Assembly (NCBI GenBank): GCA_029212505.1
Contig: JARGOS010000013.1
Coordinates: 1 to 43,513 of the forward strand
Length of the DNA: 43,513 bases
DNA from: Legionellaceae bacterium
GTDB lineage: Bacteria; Pseudomonadota; Gammaproteobacteria; Legionellales; Legionellaceae
Reading direction: 5' to 3'
Part shown: in pieces, positions 18,505 to 26,625 of the stretch
Numbering within the stretch: position 1 is the first letter of the stretch
Layout of the letters: each line of letters starts with the position of its first letter
The notes under the pieces: generated by a model
The model's database searches: none
The model's input: only the letters and a program-made list of their open reading frames with translations
What the model was told of the DNA's origin: nothing
Made by a program: the position numbers and the translations under genes

Positions 18505-20322
18505 ATGTTTTTAAAAGCCGTTCTTAATCCATCAATTTATAATAAATTCTCACAAACCCTGATGCAACAAAGAGGGATCTTACGAAATACTGAAACGATT
18601 TCAGATGCATTTAGTCGAGTCATTAACGCAATATCTGAAGTTGATCAGAAATTATATGGTAAAAATAATTCGTTAACTTTTCAAAAAAAATTAACCGACT
18701 TGGTCTACAGCGGTACCATCATCTTAGGTACGCCAATTTTGACCAATGCGGGTCGGCCAGCCCAAGTGACGTCTGCATGTACTGTTTTACCACTACATGT
18801 CACGCAAGGCCAAGCGGATTATAAACGTTTTGAAGCAGAATCACTCCAGATGTTAGGCCAGGGACTAGGAACAGGCTACGATTTATCTCATCTCGATGAT
18901 CCTGTCGGTGCACTGAATACGCTAAACAATGTCTTAAACAAAATGAACGCTCAGTTTATCGCAGATAAAAAGAGACCGGTTGCAAGCATGGCAACCTTGC
19001 GTGCGGATCATCCCAGCATTTTAGCGTTTATTCATGCAAAAAAACATGCCGATTTTTCTACGTGGCGTTTTAATATCTCCGTTTTCTTAGATGAGGCGTT
19101 AATCATAGCAGCCGAGCAAAAAAAACGTTGGGCCTTAAAAGATAATCATGGCAACATCGTTCGTGAAATTCATGCGACTCACTTATTGCGAGAGATTGCT
19201 GAAACTGCGCATTATTGTGGTGAGCCCGGCATTTTATTTAGAGATCGCCTTGAATATGATAACCCCACACCGAACTGGCGTTACCAAAGCACAGCCCCGT
19301 GTGCAGAGCTCGCTATGGCACCAGGCGATGCATGTCAATTTAGCTATTTAAACCTATCGCATTTTGTGCACTTAGGGTCATTTGATCGCGTAAGATTTGC
19401 TGAGTCGATTCAAATTTTAACAAGATTATTAGATAACTCCGTTGAATATACCTTAATGCAACAACATGATGCCGACGTGCATTTGCCTTTAGTTCGTGAA
19501 AAACGTCGTATTGGTGTGAGTATAACCGGCTTTGCTGATTTACTTATCAAACTAAAAATACCCTACGACGACCCGCAAGCCGTTATTTTAGCGCATCAAA
19601 TATCAGAACTACTGGACTTTTACTCTAAAAAAGCATCGGTTACATTAGCGAAGGTGCATGGTCCATTTCCATGTTTTGGTGAGAGTCGTTATCAAGATCC
19701 GGATTGGATCCGTCGAAAATCGCCCAAAACAACAGGTATTGTTTCAGCGAATGATTGGCATCAGCTGTATCAAGCTATTGAACAACAAGGGCTTAGAAAT
19801 GCCACGACAACGTCCATGCCTCCCTCAGGTACGAGTAGTACCATCGCCAACATTTCGAAAAGTTTAGAGCCTCATTTTTCATTCAAAGGATTTAATGGCA
19901 AAGCGATTCCGTTGATAGAGAACGTGATTCAACAGCATTTTCAAGGACAAGAAAAAGAACAAGAAGAGCTCTTGGCCCATGTCTCAGAACATGGAAATTT
20001 TCCTGAGTGGCTATGCTTGACCTGGCCTTATCTTAAGACATCGTGTCAGATTGATCCATCAGCACATCTTGATATTCAACAAGCTTTTCAATGCTTTTTG
20101 GATGATTCGGTATCTAAGACAATCAACATGCATAATAAAACCAATGCGAGTGATGTCGAGGAGGTTATTTGGAGTTCGTATAAAAAAGGACTTAAAGGTG
20201 TGACAATATTTAGAGATAACTGCTTGGCGGAACGTAAAATCCCACAACATACACAACGATTTTTTGAACAAGCAACTGCGTCACATGATGACAAAAACGA
20301 TGAGGATAAATTTACGCTATGA
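18505..20322 (+). CDS. class II (B12-type) ribonucleotide reductase-like protein with altered active site
   Basis: This looks like the alpha-barrel of NrdJ/NrdZ-type ribonucleotide reductases. ATG 18505 gives 605 residues. Matching blocks are GTPILTNAGRP, ACTVLPL (redox Cys C92), GQGLGTGYDLS, MATLRADHPSILAFI, FNISVFLDEA, GEPGILFRDR, APCAE (thiyl Cys C266 and E268), DACQFSYLNL (redox Cys C277), RRIGVSITGFADLL and the phosphate loop MPPSGTSSTIA. Oddities: the active-site Asn two residues before the thiyl Cys (N-X-C-X-E in active enzymes) is A264. There is no N-terminal ATP-cone, and the C-terminal end has one Cys (DNCLAER) rather than the shuttle pair. No R2 or NrdG gene is near, which fits class II. 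The stop overlaps the next start (ATGA). It may be a diverged or inactive paralogue, or act on an unusual substrate. Confidence 0.82.
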   Translation: MFLKAVLNPSIYNKFSQTLMQQRGILRNTETISDAFSRVINAISEVDQKLYGKNNSLTFQKKLTDLVYSGTIILGTPILTNAGRPAQVTSACTVLPLHVTQGQADYKRFEAESLQMLGQGLGTGYDLSHLDDPVGALNTLNNVLNKMNAQFIADKKRPVASMATLRADHPSILAFIHAKKHADFSTWRFNISVFLDEALIIAAEQKKRWALKDNHGNIVREIHATHLLREIAETAHYCGEPGILFRDRLEYDNPTPNWRYQSTAPCAELAMAPGDACQFSYLNLSHFVHLGSFDRVRFAESIQILTRLLDNSVEYTLMQQHDADVHLPLVREKRRIGVSITGFADLLIKLKIPYDDPQAVILAHQISELLDFYSKKASVTLAKVHGPFPCFGESRYQDPDWIRRKSPKTTGIVSANDWHQLYQAIEQQGLRNATTTSMPPSGTSSTIANISKSLEPHFSFKGFNGKAIPLIENVIQQHFQGQEKEQEELLAHVSEHGNFPEWLCLTWPYLKTSCQIDPSAHLDIQQAFQCFLDDSVSKTINMHNKTNASDVEEVIWSSYKKGLKGVTIFRDNCLAERKIPQHTQRFFEQATASHDDKNDEDKFTL

Positions 20323-21155
20323 AAATTATTTTTATAGGTGGAGCATCGGCGTCTGGTAAAACCGTATTAGCAGAACGGTTACAGAATAAGCTTCGTGCGT
20401 TAGGACATCAAGCTCTCAATATCAGCATGGATGATTACTTTCATGAAATTCCTGCTAACTATCATCAACACGTTAACAAAGAAGAGCATCACCCAATACC
20501 CGAGGGCTATCCGCGACCTAACGATCCAAATGCAACGGTTATCAATCACTTTAGAATGAACACGAACTTCTACCAAACAATCATGTATGACTTTGAGTTA
20601 CTGGAGCAAGATATCCATAAGTTAGAGCGAGGCGAGTCCATTGAAAAGCCTATCTTTGATTTTTGCACCAACTTACGTTTGAACTACGAGACGGTGACCC
20701 CTCCTGACTATTTAATTATCGAAGGTCTTTTTGCCATCAATTTTGCCAGTAGAATGAACGAAATTTTTGATAAAATCAGCGTATTTGTTTCAACAAGTTC
20801 TTACGTAGAGTTGAGAAAACGACGCATTTTAAGAGATGAAGTGACACGCTCTCTTTCTGCTAAACAAGTGATGGCACATGAAAATAAATTTGGTGGGCCA
20901 AGTTTTTTTGGTGCAGCGGTTTTAAGACCTCTTCCAGGCGTGGACATGCCGTTAGTGGAAAACTCTATCGCCAGAAGCAAACTTAACGCAGATATTGAGA
21001 TTTCCAATGATGAAACCATTCGTTATCTAGATGATCAACATCATAATATTGAACACAAACATCCCTTAGATGCTGGCATTGAGGTCATTCTTGAAACACT
21101 TGCCAGGAGAAACCAAAACGACTTGCATCAACACTCGCGACATCATATTTTATGA
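20319..21155 (+). CDS. uridine kinase / P-loop nucleoside kinase-like protein
   Basis: A 278-residue P-loop kinase of the uridine kinase/phosphoribulokinase group. Walker A is GGASASGKT at 7-15. MDDYFHEIP is the Udk substrate segment (Udk: DSYY). FDFCTNLRL, YLIIEGLFA and RKRRILRDEVTR (lid region with arginines) follow in the usual order. It is about 65 residues longer than E. coli Udk (213), with an extra C-terminal segment ending in a His/Gln-rich tail. ATG 20319 overlaps the stop of the reductase-like gene by 4 nt, so the two are translationally coupled. This suggests a joint nucleotide-metabolism role, for example phosphorylating salvaged nucleosides; the exact substrate cannot be read from sequence. 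A promoter for the next small gene starts 9 nt after its stop. Confidence 0.82.
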   Translation: MKIIFIGGASASGKTVLAERLQNKLRALGHQALNISMDDYFHEIPANYHQHVNKEEHHPIPEGYPRPNDPNATVINHFRMNTNFYQTIMYDFELLEQDIHKLERGESIEKPIFDFCTNLRLNYETVTPPDYLIIEGLFAINFASRMNEIFDKISVFVSTSSYVELRKRRILRDEVTRSLSAKQVMAHENKFGGPSFFGAAVLRPLPGVDMPLVENSIARSKLNADIEISNDETIRYLDDQHHNIEHKHPLDAGIEVILETLARRNQNDLHQHSRHHIL

Positions 21156-21163
21156 TCAAATTA

Positions 21164-21192
21164 TTGACAACAGTTTATTTTATAGGCACAAT
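21164..21192 (+). promoter_or_regulatory. sigma70-type promoter for the 87-residue gene
   Basis: A perfect -35 TTGACA (21164-21169) is separated by 17 nt from CACAAT (21187-21192, 4 of 6 matches to TATAAT). It sits just after the kinase stop codon and 34 nt before ATG 21227, so the small gene downstream may be expressed separately from the reductase-kinase pair. Confidence 0.5.
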
Positions 21193-21226
21193 GATCGGCT
21201 AAAACTAAATTTTAAAGGTCGTACAG

Positions 21227-21490
21227 ATGAAAAAAGCAAATCAGAAATTAACAGCAAGTGAACTTGAACTTAGAAACAAATGGCAAGAAAAATTTCGACG
21301 CCTAGATACCGATAGTCCAGAAACAGATTTTGCAGCGTCGGTAAGAAGTAACTTAATAACAAACAACATGTTTAAGTCACTTACTGATGGAACCAGGGAA
21401 GAAACACCACAAGAAAGACGTACACCGTTATCTCCAATCTATACAGACTCTGAGGGTTCGATGATGACGCCATCACCGCTAGCACGATGA
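21227..21490 (+). CDS. small hypothetical protein, polar, no family recognised
   Basis: 87 residues from ATG 21227, preceded by AAAGGTCG as a modest ribosome site. The first half is a charged amphipathic helix (ASELELRNKWQEKFRRLD). The second half is disordered and Pro/Thr/Ser-rich with two similar TP-S-P pieces (RTPLSPIYTD and MMTPSPLAR). No signal peptide or membrane segment is visible. It has its own promoter candidate and ends 8 nt before the convergent sco stop. Reality as a gene is supported by the promoter, ribosome site and codon-like composition, not by homology. Such short proline-rich tails occur in phospho-regulated or secreted proteins, but nothing decides this. Confidence 0.6.
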   Translation: MKKANQKLTASELELRNKWQEKFRRLDTDSPETDFAASVRSNLITNNMFKSLTDGTREETPQERRTPLSPIYTDSEGSMMTPSPLAR

Positions 21491-21498
21491 TTTAAACG

Positions 21499-22164
21499 TT
21501 ATTCAGAAGTAATATGCGGGTGTTTGATTAACCAATCATAATCATCACCCAAAGCTTTAGCTTGATGAGGGCCGGTAAAAAACGCCGCAAGCTTACCCAT
21601 AGGGTTAAAAAGCATCACAGCACCGGTATGCTCAATATCATCACCAGGAGATGGAGCATTCGGGTTAGCGGCGACTTTAGCATAAGCAATACCCAAGGCT
21701 TTGGTCATGGCTTTGGTCATTTTTTCGCTTCCACGCGCACCGTAAAAATTAGGATTAAACGCTTTAACATAGTTACGTAACCCATCAAGATCATCGCGTT
21801 TAGGATCAATCGAGACCATCACCACGCGTGGCAAAGGAGAAACACGTTTCTCTTCGAGCATGCGGTACATTTTACCAAGCTCAGCCATGGTTGTTGGACA
21901 CACAAGACCGCAATGGGTAAATCCAAAAAATAACATGGTCCATTGATCTTTTAAACTGGCTTGAGTGAACGGTACACCATCGGTGCGTGTTAAAGCAAAG
22001 GCTTTAACAGGGCGAGGCATATCTAAAAGTGTTCCATGAAATGCTGCTTTCGCAGCACGTGTTTTAGCTTCTTGATGTTTTGAATAAAAAATATCAGCGA
22101 TAATCCCCGCAATCATAAGTGATAAGGCTGCAAGAACCACCAACGCCTTTTTTTTATTAACCAT
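21499..22164 (-). CDS. SCO1/SenC-family copper chaperone for cytochrome oxidase
   Basis: SCO proteins deliver copper to the CuA site of cytochrome c oxidase and reduce its cysteines. One N-terminal anchor helix (ALVVLAALSLMIAGI) places a thioredoxin-like domain in the periplasm. The copper ligands are in place: C85 and C89 in FTHCGLVCP and H179 in DIEHTGAVM (numbering from the second of two adjacent Met codons). That second ATG (22162-22164) is 7 nt from the GGAG; the first is only 4 nt away. It ends a minus-strand block SURF1-unknown-ctaA-ctaB-sco, 21 nt after ctaB, which strongly supports a role in oxidase maturation. The structural cox genes are not in the window. Confidence 0.94.
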   Translation of the reverse strand: MVNKKKALVVLAALSLMIAGIIADIFYSKHQEAKTRAAKAAFHGTLLDMPRPVKAFALTRTDGVPFTQASLKDQWTMLFFGFTHCGLVCPTTMAELGKMYRMLEEKRVSPLPRVVMVSIDPKRDDLDGLRNYVKAFNPNFYGARGSEKMTKAMTKALGIAYAKVAANPNAPSPGDDIEHTGAVMLFNPMGKLAAFFTGPHQAKALGDDYDWLIKHPHITSE

Positions 22165-22185
22165 CATTATTCTCCAGTTATATCA

Positions 22186-23073
22186 TCACCAATAATGATC
22201 AAGCAATAACCCCACAAAAAGCAGCATTAAATAAACAATAGAAAATCGAAACGTTTGCATCGCAATCACGCCTCTCTCATTACAATACAGCTTTATGGAC
22301 CAAAATAAAAACCTTGCGCCAAGCACAACGGCAACAACACCATAAATCCAGCCACTCATACCCACCACAACGGGTAAAATACTCGATATAAAAAGTAAAA
22401 TCGTATAAAGCACAACATGTAATTTTGTGAATTGCACACCGTGTGTTACCGGCAACATTGGAATTTCGGCGTGCTTGTAATCTTCTAGTCGATAAATCGC
22501 TAACGCCCAAAAATGAGGCGGTGTCCATACAAAAATAATTAACACGAGTAGTAGTGCTTGCGGATCAAGATGATTGGTGACAGCTGTCCATCCTAACAAG
22601 GGAGGCGCTGCACCGGCCAATCCTCCAATCACAATGTTTTGTGGTGTAGCACGCTTTAAATAACCCGTATAAACACCGGCATACCCCATCAACGAAATAA
22701 ACGTCAAACAGGCTGTGAGCGCATTGACCCAACAAGTAAGCACGGCAAGACCCAGTGCCCCAATTGTGATAGCAAAAATTAACGCATGCTTTTCGCTCAA
22801 ACGTCCACGCGCTACGGGACGTTTTTTTGTTCGCGCCATCAGGCCATCAATACGTTTATCGACCACATGATTAATCGCCGCAGCACTGCCCGAACACAGC
22901 GCGATGCCCAATAAACTATTAAACACAAGATTTAGCGGAACCCATCCAGGTGCCGCTAAATACATACCAACCAAGACCGTCAGCAGCATCAGCGCGACCA
23001 CGCGTGGTTTACAAAGCTCTAAATAATCACGCCATGCAAGCGGACGTGGCGCATTAGTTACGATGGTTGTCAC
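22186..23073 (-). CDS. ctaB: protohaem IX farnesyltransferase (haem O synthase)
   Basis: A UbiA-type membrane prenyltransferase that adds a farnesyl group to protohaem to give haem O (also called CyoE). 295 residues and about eight or nine hydrophobic helices. The Asp-rich substrate motif is [19 protein letters not shown], and the second site region is [17 protein letters not shown]. The start is a GTG (23071-23073) after a GGGGGGCGA purine run. It overlaps the end of ctaA by 20 nt, so translation is likely coupled. Its product is the substrate of CtaA next door. Confidence 0.96.
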   Translation of the reverse strand: MTTIVTNAPRPLAWRDYLELCKPRVVALMLLTVLVGMYLAAPGWVPLNLVFNSLLGIALCSGSAAAINHVVDKRIDGLMARTKKRPVARGRLSEKHALIFAITIGALGLAVLTCWVNALTACLTFISLMGYAGVYTGYLKRATPQNIVIGGLAGAAPPLLGWTAVTNHLDPQALLLVLIIFVWTPPHFWALAIYRLEDYKHAEIPMLPVTHGVQFTKLHVVLYTILLFISSILPVVVGMSGWIYGVVAVVLGARFLFWSIKLYCNERGVIAMQTFRFSIVYLMLLFVGLLLDHYW

Positions 23074-24088
23074 GTCGCCCCCCTGCCATCACTAAATAAC
23101 ATAAACTCACCATGGTAGCTAAAAGCAACGCTGCCACACCGTTATGTGCAACCGCAATTGGCAACGGGAGTAAATACACCACATTCATGATCCCAAGCGA
23201 GCATTGAACGAGCACTAAACTCAGTGCTAAACCTGCCATGATTTTAACCAGCTTAATATCAATATGACGTAACATACAGCCTGCCAAAATACCCACATAG
23301 GTCACGGTTAAAATCGCCCCCACACGGTGCGTCCATTGAATCGTCACACGAGCCGCTTGTTCTAATGCCCCCCCTTGGTAATTTGAACCCAACGGAGAAA
23401 ATAGATTAAATGCATTTTGCCAATCAAACACAGGCAACCAATGACGATTACATTGCGGAAAGCCAATGCAAGCAACACCGGCATAATTGGCACTGACCCA
23501 GCCACCTAAAGCTATTTGCGCAATCACGATAACAAGCCCCAAAAACACCCAAACACGCCATGATTTTAAGTCATAACCAGCATAGCGACTCCACTGCCAG
23601 CGAAGGTATGTCACGAGCGATAACAACGTTAACCCACCGAGCAAATGGCCCATCACAACCACGGGAAGCAGTTTAAGCGTCACCGTCCACATGCCAAGAG
23701 CCGCCTGAAAAAATAACACGGCAAGCATTGCAGCCGGCAAAACAAGTGAAGTTCGAGCTGCATAAGGCCCCTTCCACGCCATTGCGGCCAGAAATACAAT
23801 CACTAACCCAAACGTACCGGCAATATATCGATGCGCCATCTCAGTCCACGCTTTATGTGATTCAATGGGAATATCCGGATATAGATTCTGTGCCTCGGCA
23901 TGAGCTGAAGGAGTTGCTGCGCTGGGCAGCACCATTTTTCCGTAACATCCAGGCCAGTCCGGGCAGCCTAAGCCTGCATCGGTCAAACGCGTGTAAGCAC
24001 CCAGCATCACCACGCCCAAAGCAAGTATTAAAGCAAAACTTGCCACCCATCTCACCTGCTTTAATTGAATATTTTTATCTATCTTCAT
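23054..24088 (-). CDS. ctaA: haem A synthase
   Basis: CtaA oxidises the C8 methyl of haem O to give haem A for aa3-type oxidases. 344 residues with eight predicted helices in two homologous halves. The first half carries the EXXHR motif (EMAHRYIAG); the second has the matching [10 protein letters not shown] and later AVAHNG haem-binding His. Periplasmic Cys pairs are visible in [12 protein letters not shown] and [14 protein letters not shown] lies about 9 nt before ATG 24088. The upstream gene ends one base before this start. Presence of CtaA implies that this organism makes haem A and an aa3-type cytochrome c oxidase. Confidence 0.95.
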   Translation of the reverse strand: MKIDKNIQLKQVRWVASFALILALGVVMLGAYTRLTDAGLGCPDWPGCYGKMVLPSAATPSAHAEAQNLYPDIPIESHKAWTEMAHRYIAGTFGLVIVFLAAMAWKGPYAARTSLVLPAAMLAVLFFQAALGMWTVTLKLLPVVVMGHLLGGLTLLSLVTYLRWQWSRYAGYDLKSWRVWVFLGLVIVIAQIALGGWVSANYAGVACIGFPQCNRHWLPVFDWQNAFNLFSPLGSNYQGGALEQAARVTIQWTHRVGAILTVTYVGILAGCMLRHIDIKLVKIMAGLALSLVLVQCSLGIMNVVYLLPLPIAVAHNGVAALLLATMVSLCYLVMAGGRRDNHRN

Positions 24089-24089
24089 A

Positions 24090-24635
24090 TTAAGACTGCT
24101 CCTTTGAGCTTAATAAACGCTTCAAATCTTGGAATATATCTTGTGGTTTGTTGCTCTGTGAATACTGCAGCACCATGTAATTGTGTGGATCGACCAAAAA
24201 TGATTTCATCTCATCTTGGAGCAAAGCAAGCTTGCTACGTTCATCCAAAGAAACCGTTCGCACATGCACGTCTTGTTGATCAAACGCTTGTTTAAGCTCG
24301 GGAGAGCATTTGGCTGTATTTTCAGGCTGTAACATCCATAAATCCACCTGATACAAACGTCGCCCTAGGGCTAATCGGGTACGTGCAAGTTGATCAAACG
24401 CTTGCAAACATGTCGCCTGACAGCCAGCCGGACACCAAAGTACCATACGCCATTTTTCTTTTGGATTATCCAAAAGCTTAAGCGGCACAGCGGGTTGAAT
24501 AAAATCACCTTTATTGGTCGGCAACGCCCCCAACCACGCCGGATGCTGATAAAACATCAAAGCCGACAAGCCAGGTGCAGCAAACAAAAGTACAAGGGCA
24601 AGTAGCACCCATTTAGTTCGAGTTAGTTTTTTCAT
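24090..24635 (-). CDS. conserved membrane-anchored protein of cox assembly clusters
   Basis: 181 residues with one N-terminal helix (KWVLLALVLLFAAPGLSALMF) and a periplasmic remainder. The segment CPAGCQATCLQAFDQLARTR is followed by a VDLWML strand, suggesting a thioredoxin-like fold with a C-X3-C-X3-C cluster in place of CXXC. A similar unnamed gene lies between surf1 and ctaA in many gammaproteobacterial oxidase clusters (known context). Its start overlaps the end of surf1 by 23 nt and its stop is one base before ctaA, so it belongs to the same operon. A copper or thiol role in oxidase assembly is inferred from position and cysteines only. Confidence 0.8.
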   Translation of the reverse strand: MKKLTRTKWVLLALVLLFAAPGLSALMFYQHPAWLGALPTNKGDFIQPAVPLKLLDNPKEKWRMVLWCPAGCQATCLQAFDQLARTRLALGRRLYQVDLWMLQPENTAKCSPELKQAFDQQDVHVRTVSLDERSKLALLQDEMKSFLVDPHNYMVLQYSQSNKPQDIFQDLKRLLSSKEQS

Positions 24636-25362
24636 ATGTCCTAATATTTAATGCAATAAAAATGATTAATACGACAAAAGCAAAAGCAAACCACTGAAAC
24701 GCGTAGCCAAGATGACGCACCGGTGGCATAGCAACTGCATTCCAAGAGCTGACATAACTGGCAGGGCTTTTATCCTCAAGACGAATGATAAACGGATAGA
24801 CAGGTTTATGCAAAAATTGCTCCAGTAAATGCAGATCAAGCGACTCGATAACAGCGCGGTCATCTTGCTTGATTTCTATCCCCGGACCCAGAACCCAGGA
24901 TTTTCCCAAAGGATAATACGCTCGCCCCTGCAGCGTCATGTGTTCAGTGGGTGTGGTAATTTCGGGTAACGTACTGCGGTTTTCACCTAACGGCACCCAA
25001 CCGCGATCAATTAAAACCACACGACCCATGCCAAGATCGAGTGGCGATAGCACATGATATCCCACCTTATGGTCATGAAGCTGATTATCTAAAAACACAA
25101 CCGCTGGTAAAAGCTTACCTTTAACCTGTACATGCTCAAACGTTTCTGGCAAAACAGGCTCGCCCTGCCAAACACGCGGCGGTTGATGCAAAAATGCGGC
25201 TTCACGCGCCAAAATAGTACGTTTTTCATCGGCTCGATGAAGTTGCCACATCCCTAAAGCCATAAAAAGTGCTATCGAAACACAGGCCAACACACACATG
25301 GTCCAATGCGGTGTGAATCGATAACGAAAACGCGATATACTTCTTACTGTATTCAAATTCAT
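24613..25362 (-). CDS. SURF1-family cytochrome oxidase assembly protein
   Basis: SURF1 helps place haem A into oxidase subunit I. 249 residues. Two transmembrane helices flank a periplasmic domain: the first is about residues 20-42 (ending GMWQLHRADEK, the family signature) and the second is about 220-240. The conserved blocks FLDNQLHDHKVGYHVLSPL, LIDRGWVP and HLGYAFQWFAFA are all present. The start at 25362 has no strong ribosome site; a later Met would cut into the first helix, so the long form is kept. It is the first gene of the minus-strand assembly operon, and its promoter must lie in the 45-nt gap to the divergent DUF2909 gene or inside that gene. Confidence 0.93.
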   Translation of the reverse strand: MNLNTVRSISRFRYRFTPHWTMCVLACVSIALFMALGMWQLHRADEKRTILAREAAFLHQPPRVWQGEPVLPETFEHVQVKGKLLPAVVFLDNQLHDHKVGYHVLSPLDLGMGRVVLIDRGWVPLGENRSTLPEITTPTEHMTLQGRAYYPLGKSWVLGPGIEIKQDDRAVIESLDLHLLEQFLHKPVYPFIIRLEDKSPASYVSSWNAVAMPPVRHLGYAFQWFAFAFVVLIIFIALNIRTYEKTNSN

Positions 25363-25407
25363 GCGGCATCAAACGGTGAGAAGTTTCAAGTAACGGGAGT
25401 ATACCAA

Positions 25408-25611
25408 ATGTTTACCAAAATTTTTATTTTAATTATCATGCTGATTATTTTAGTCACGCTTTTCAGCGGCCTTGTTTTTCTTGTGCGTGATAACGGCAAA
25501 ACAAAAAACACGGTTAAAGCTTTAACATGGCGTATTGCTTTATCGCTTGGGTTATTTATTTTTCTTATCGTTGCATTTAGTTTACATTGGATAAATCCAC
25601 ACGGTGTATAA
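25408..25611 (+). CDS. DUF2909-type twin-transmembrane protein
   Basis: 67 residues from ATG 25408, with CGGGAG 8 nt upstream. The frame is open further upstream, but that part overlaps surf1 in antisense and lacks a ribosome site. Two hydrophobic helices (IFILIIMLIILVTLFSGLVF and IALSLGLFIFLIVAFSL) are joined by a charged loop (RDNGKTKNTVKAL). Small proteins of this type sit next to surf1 in oxidase clusters of gammaproteobacteria; here it is divergent from surf1. The role is unknown, presumably oxidase-related by context. Confidence 0.82.
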   Translation: MFTKIFILIIMLIILVTLFSGLVFLVRDNGKTKNTVKALTWRIALSLGLFIFLIVAFSLHWINPHGV

Positions 25612-25640
25612 CCATACGGTGTACAAATGGAGTCAAGATT

Positions 25641-26162
25641 ATGTCTATTCGCATTTTAAAAGCTTTGAGCATCTCAGGCCTTATTTTATCAAGCACAAGC
25701 CATGCCGACACCATTGGTCGTTACATCAATATCGCAAACAATATTCCTAGAATGGAAATGAAAGCCGACCCTCAAGCTCATGTTTGGGCACGTTCCGCAC
25801 GCACCATTTTAAACCTAACGAGTGAATCGATTGCCGAAACACTCATGCTTGCCAATGCAACTGCTGCAGAACATGGCGAACCGCTGTTCTGCCTGCCTGG
25901 CAAGGTGACGCTCAATGCCATGTTAATGAACGAACTGATCCAAGAAACGTATCGTGAAGTATCGAGCCAAACAAGCGACAAAAATAATATGACGGTATCC
26001 AGCATTGCATGGATAGGTGTCACCCGCAAATATCCTTGTACCGATGCTCCAGCCTCTAAAAAACCAAACGAAGTGAATGCGACTAACCGTCCAACCGTCG
26101 CATCCATGGGCCATATGGACGGTATTTTACCACCGCCCCCCAATGCATTTAAAGACGACTAA
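25641..26162 (+). CDS. secreted Rap1a/Tai-like protein
   Basis: 173 residues from ATG 25641 with GGAG just upstream; earlier in-frame Met codons would bury the signal peptide. The signal peptide is MSIRILKALSISGLILSSTSHA. The mature part has the two-cysteine pattern of the Rap1a/Tai fold: FCLPGKVTLNAML, then a long helix, then a final YPC that would disulphide-bond to it. Rap1a proteins in Serratia are periplasmic immunity proteins against type VI amidase effectors, but the fold is used more broadly, and no type VI gene or amidase toxin is next to this one. A C-terminal Pro-rich tail (GILPPPPNAFKDD) is unusual. The stop overlaps the stop of the convergent AhpD-like gene by 14 nt. Confidence 0.7.
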   Translation: MSIRILKALSISGLILSSTSHADTIGRYINIANNIPRMEMKADPQAHVWARSARTILNLTSESIAETLMLANATAAEHGEPLFCLPGKVTLNAMLMNELIQETYREVSSQTSDKNNMTVSSIAWIGVTRKYPCTDAPASKKPNEVNATNRPTVASMGHMDGILPPPPNAFKDD

Positions 26163-26493
26163 ACTCTTCAAATGCCTCTAAAGCTTCGGCAGCAAACATC
26201 AACGATGGACCGCCGCCCATATAAATTGCCATACTCAACGTCTCGAGTAATTCTTCACGCGTTGTTTTTAATTTAACCAGTGCTTGAGCATGAAATCCAA
26301 TACAGCCCTGGCAATGACTCGACACAGCAAGGCCCATCGCAATCAATTCTTTCGTTTTTTTATCCAATGCGCCGGCTTTGGTTGACGCTTGGGCCAACGA
26401 TGAAAATCCAGCCATCACATCAGGTATTTCACGACGTAATTTTGCAAGCTCGGTGTTTAAATTATCCGTAAGATTGGTGAATCGATCAGACAT
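26149..26493 (-). CDS. carboxymuconolactone decarboxylase / AhpD-like protein
   Basis: 114 residues of the CMD/AhpD alkylhydroperoxidase fold, with the redox CXXC in SHCQGCIGFHAQ and the usual following His. Such proteins act in peroxide defence or as small thiol oxidoreductases. Start choice: two Met codons lie close together (ATG GAT ATG). AGGAG directly touches the first and is 6 nt from the second, so the second (26491-26493) is preferred. It is convergent with the Rap1a-like gene and divergent from the dienelactone hydrolase gene. Confidence 0.88.
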   Translation of the reverse strand: MSDRFTNLTDNLNTELAKLRREIPDVMAGFSSLAQASTKAGALDKKTKELIAMGLAVSSHCQGCIGFHAQALVKLKTTREELLETLSMAIYMGGGPSLMFAAEALEAFEEFSRL

Positions 26494-26553
26494 ATCCATC
26501 TCCTAGTTTATTAATCCTAAATTTTTTATTTATTAAAGCCCTGATTCGCTTAC

Positions 26554-26582
26554 TTATCAAGCCGCGCTTTAAACGTTATACT
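26554..26582 (+). promoter_or_regulatory. sigma70-type promoter for the dienelactone hydrolase gene
   Basis: TTATCA (26554-26559, 4 of 6) and TATACT (26577-26582, 5 of 6) are separated by 17 nt and precede ATG 26626 by 43 nt. The likely transcript would also carry the pncC-thpR fusion, which starts 3 nt after the hydrolase stop. Confidence 0.5.
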
Positions 26583-26625
26583 CAAAACTTATTATTCAAT
26601 ATTTTATTTTTGTCAGGAAGACATC

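Noticed and set aside
23728-24093. A 121-codon open frame on the plus strand across ctaA
   Set aside because: It lies fully antisense to the well-supported ctaA and has no ribosome site or family features.
25778-26143. A 121-codon minus-strand frame across the Rap1a-like gene
   Set aside because: Antisense shadow of a gene with a clear signal peptide and Cys pattern.
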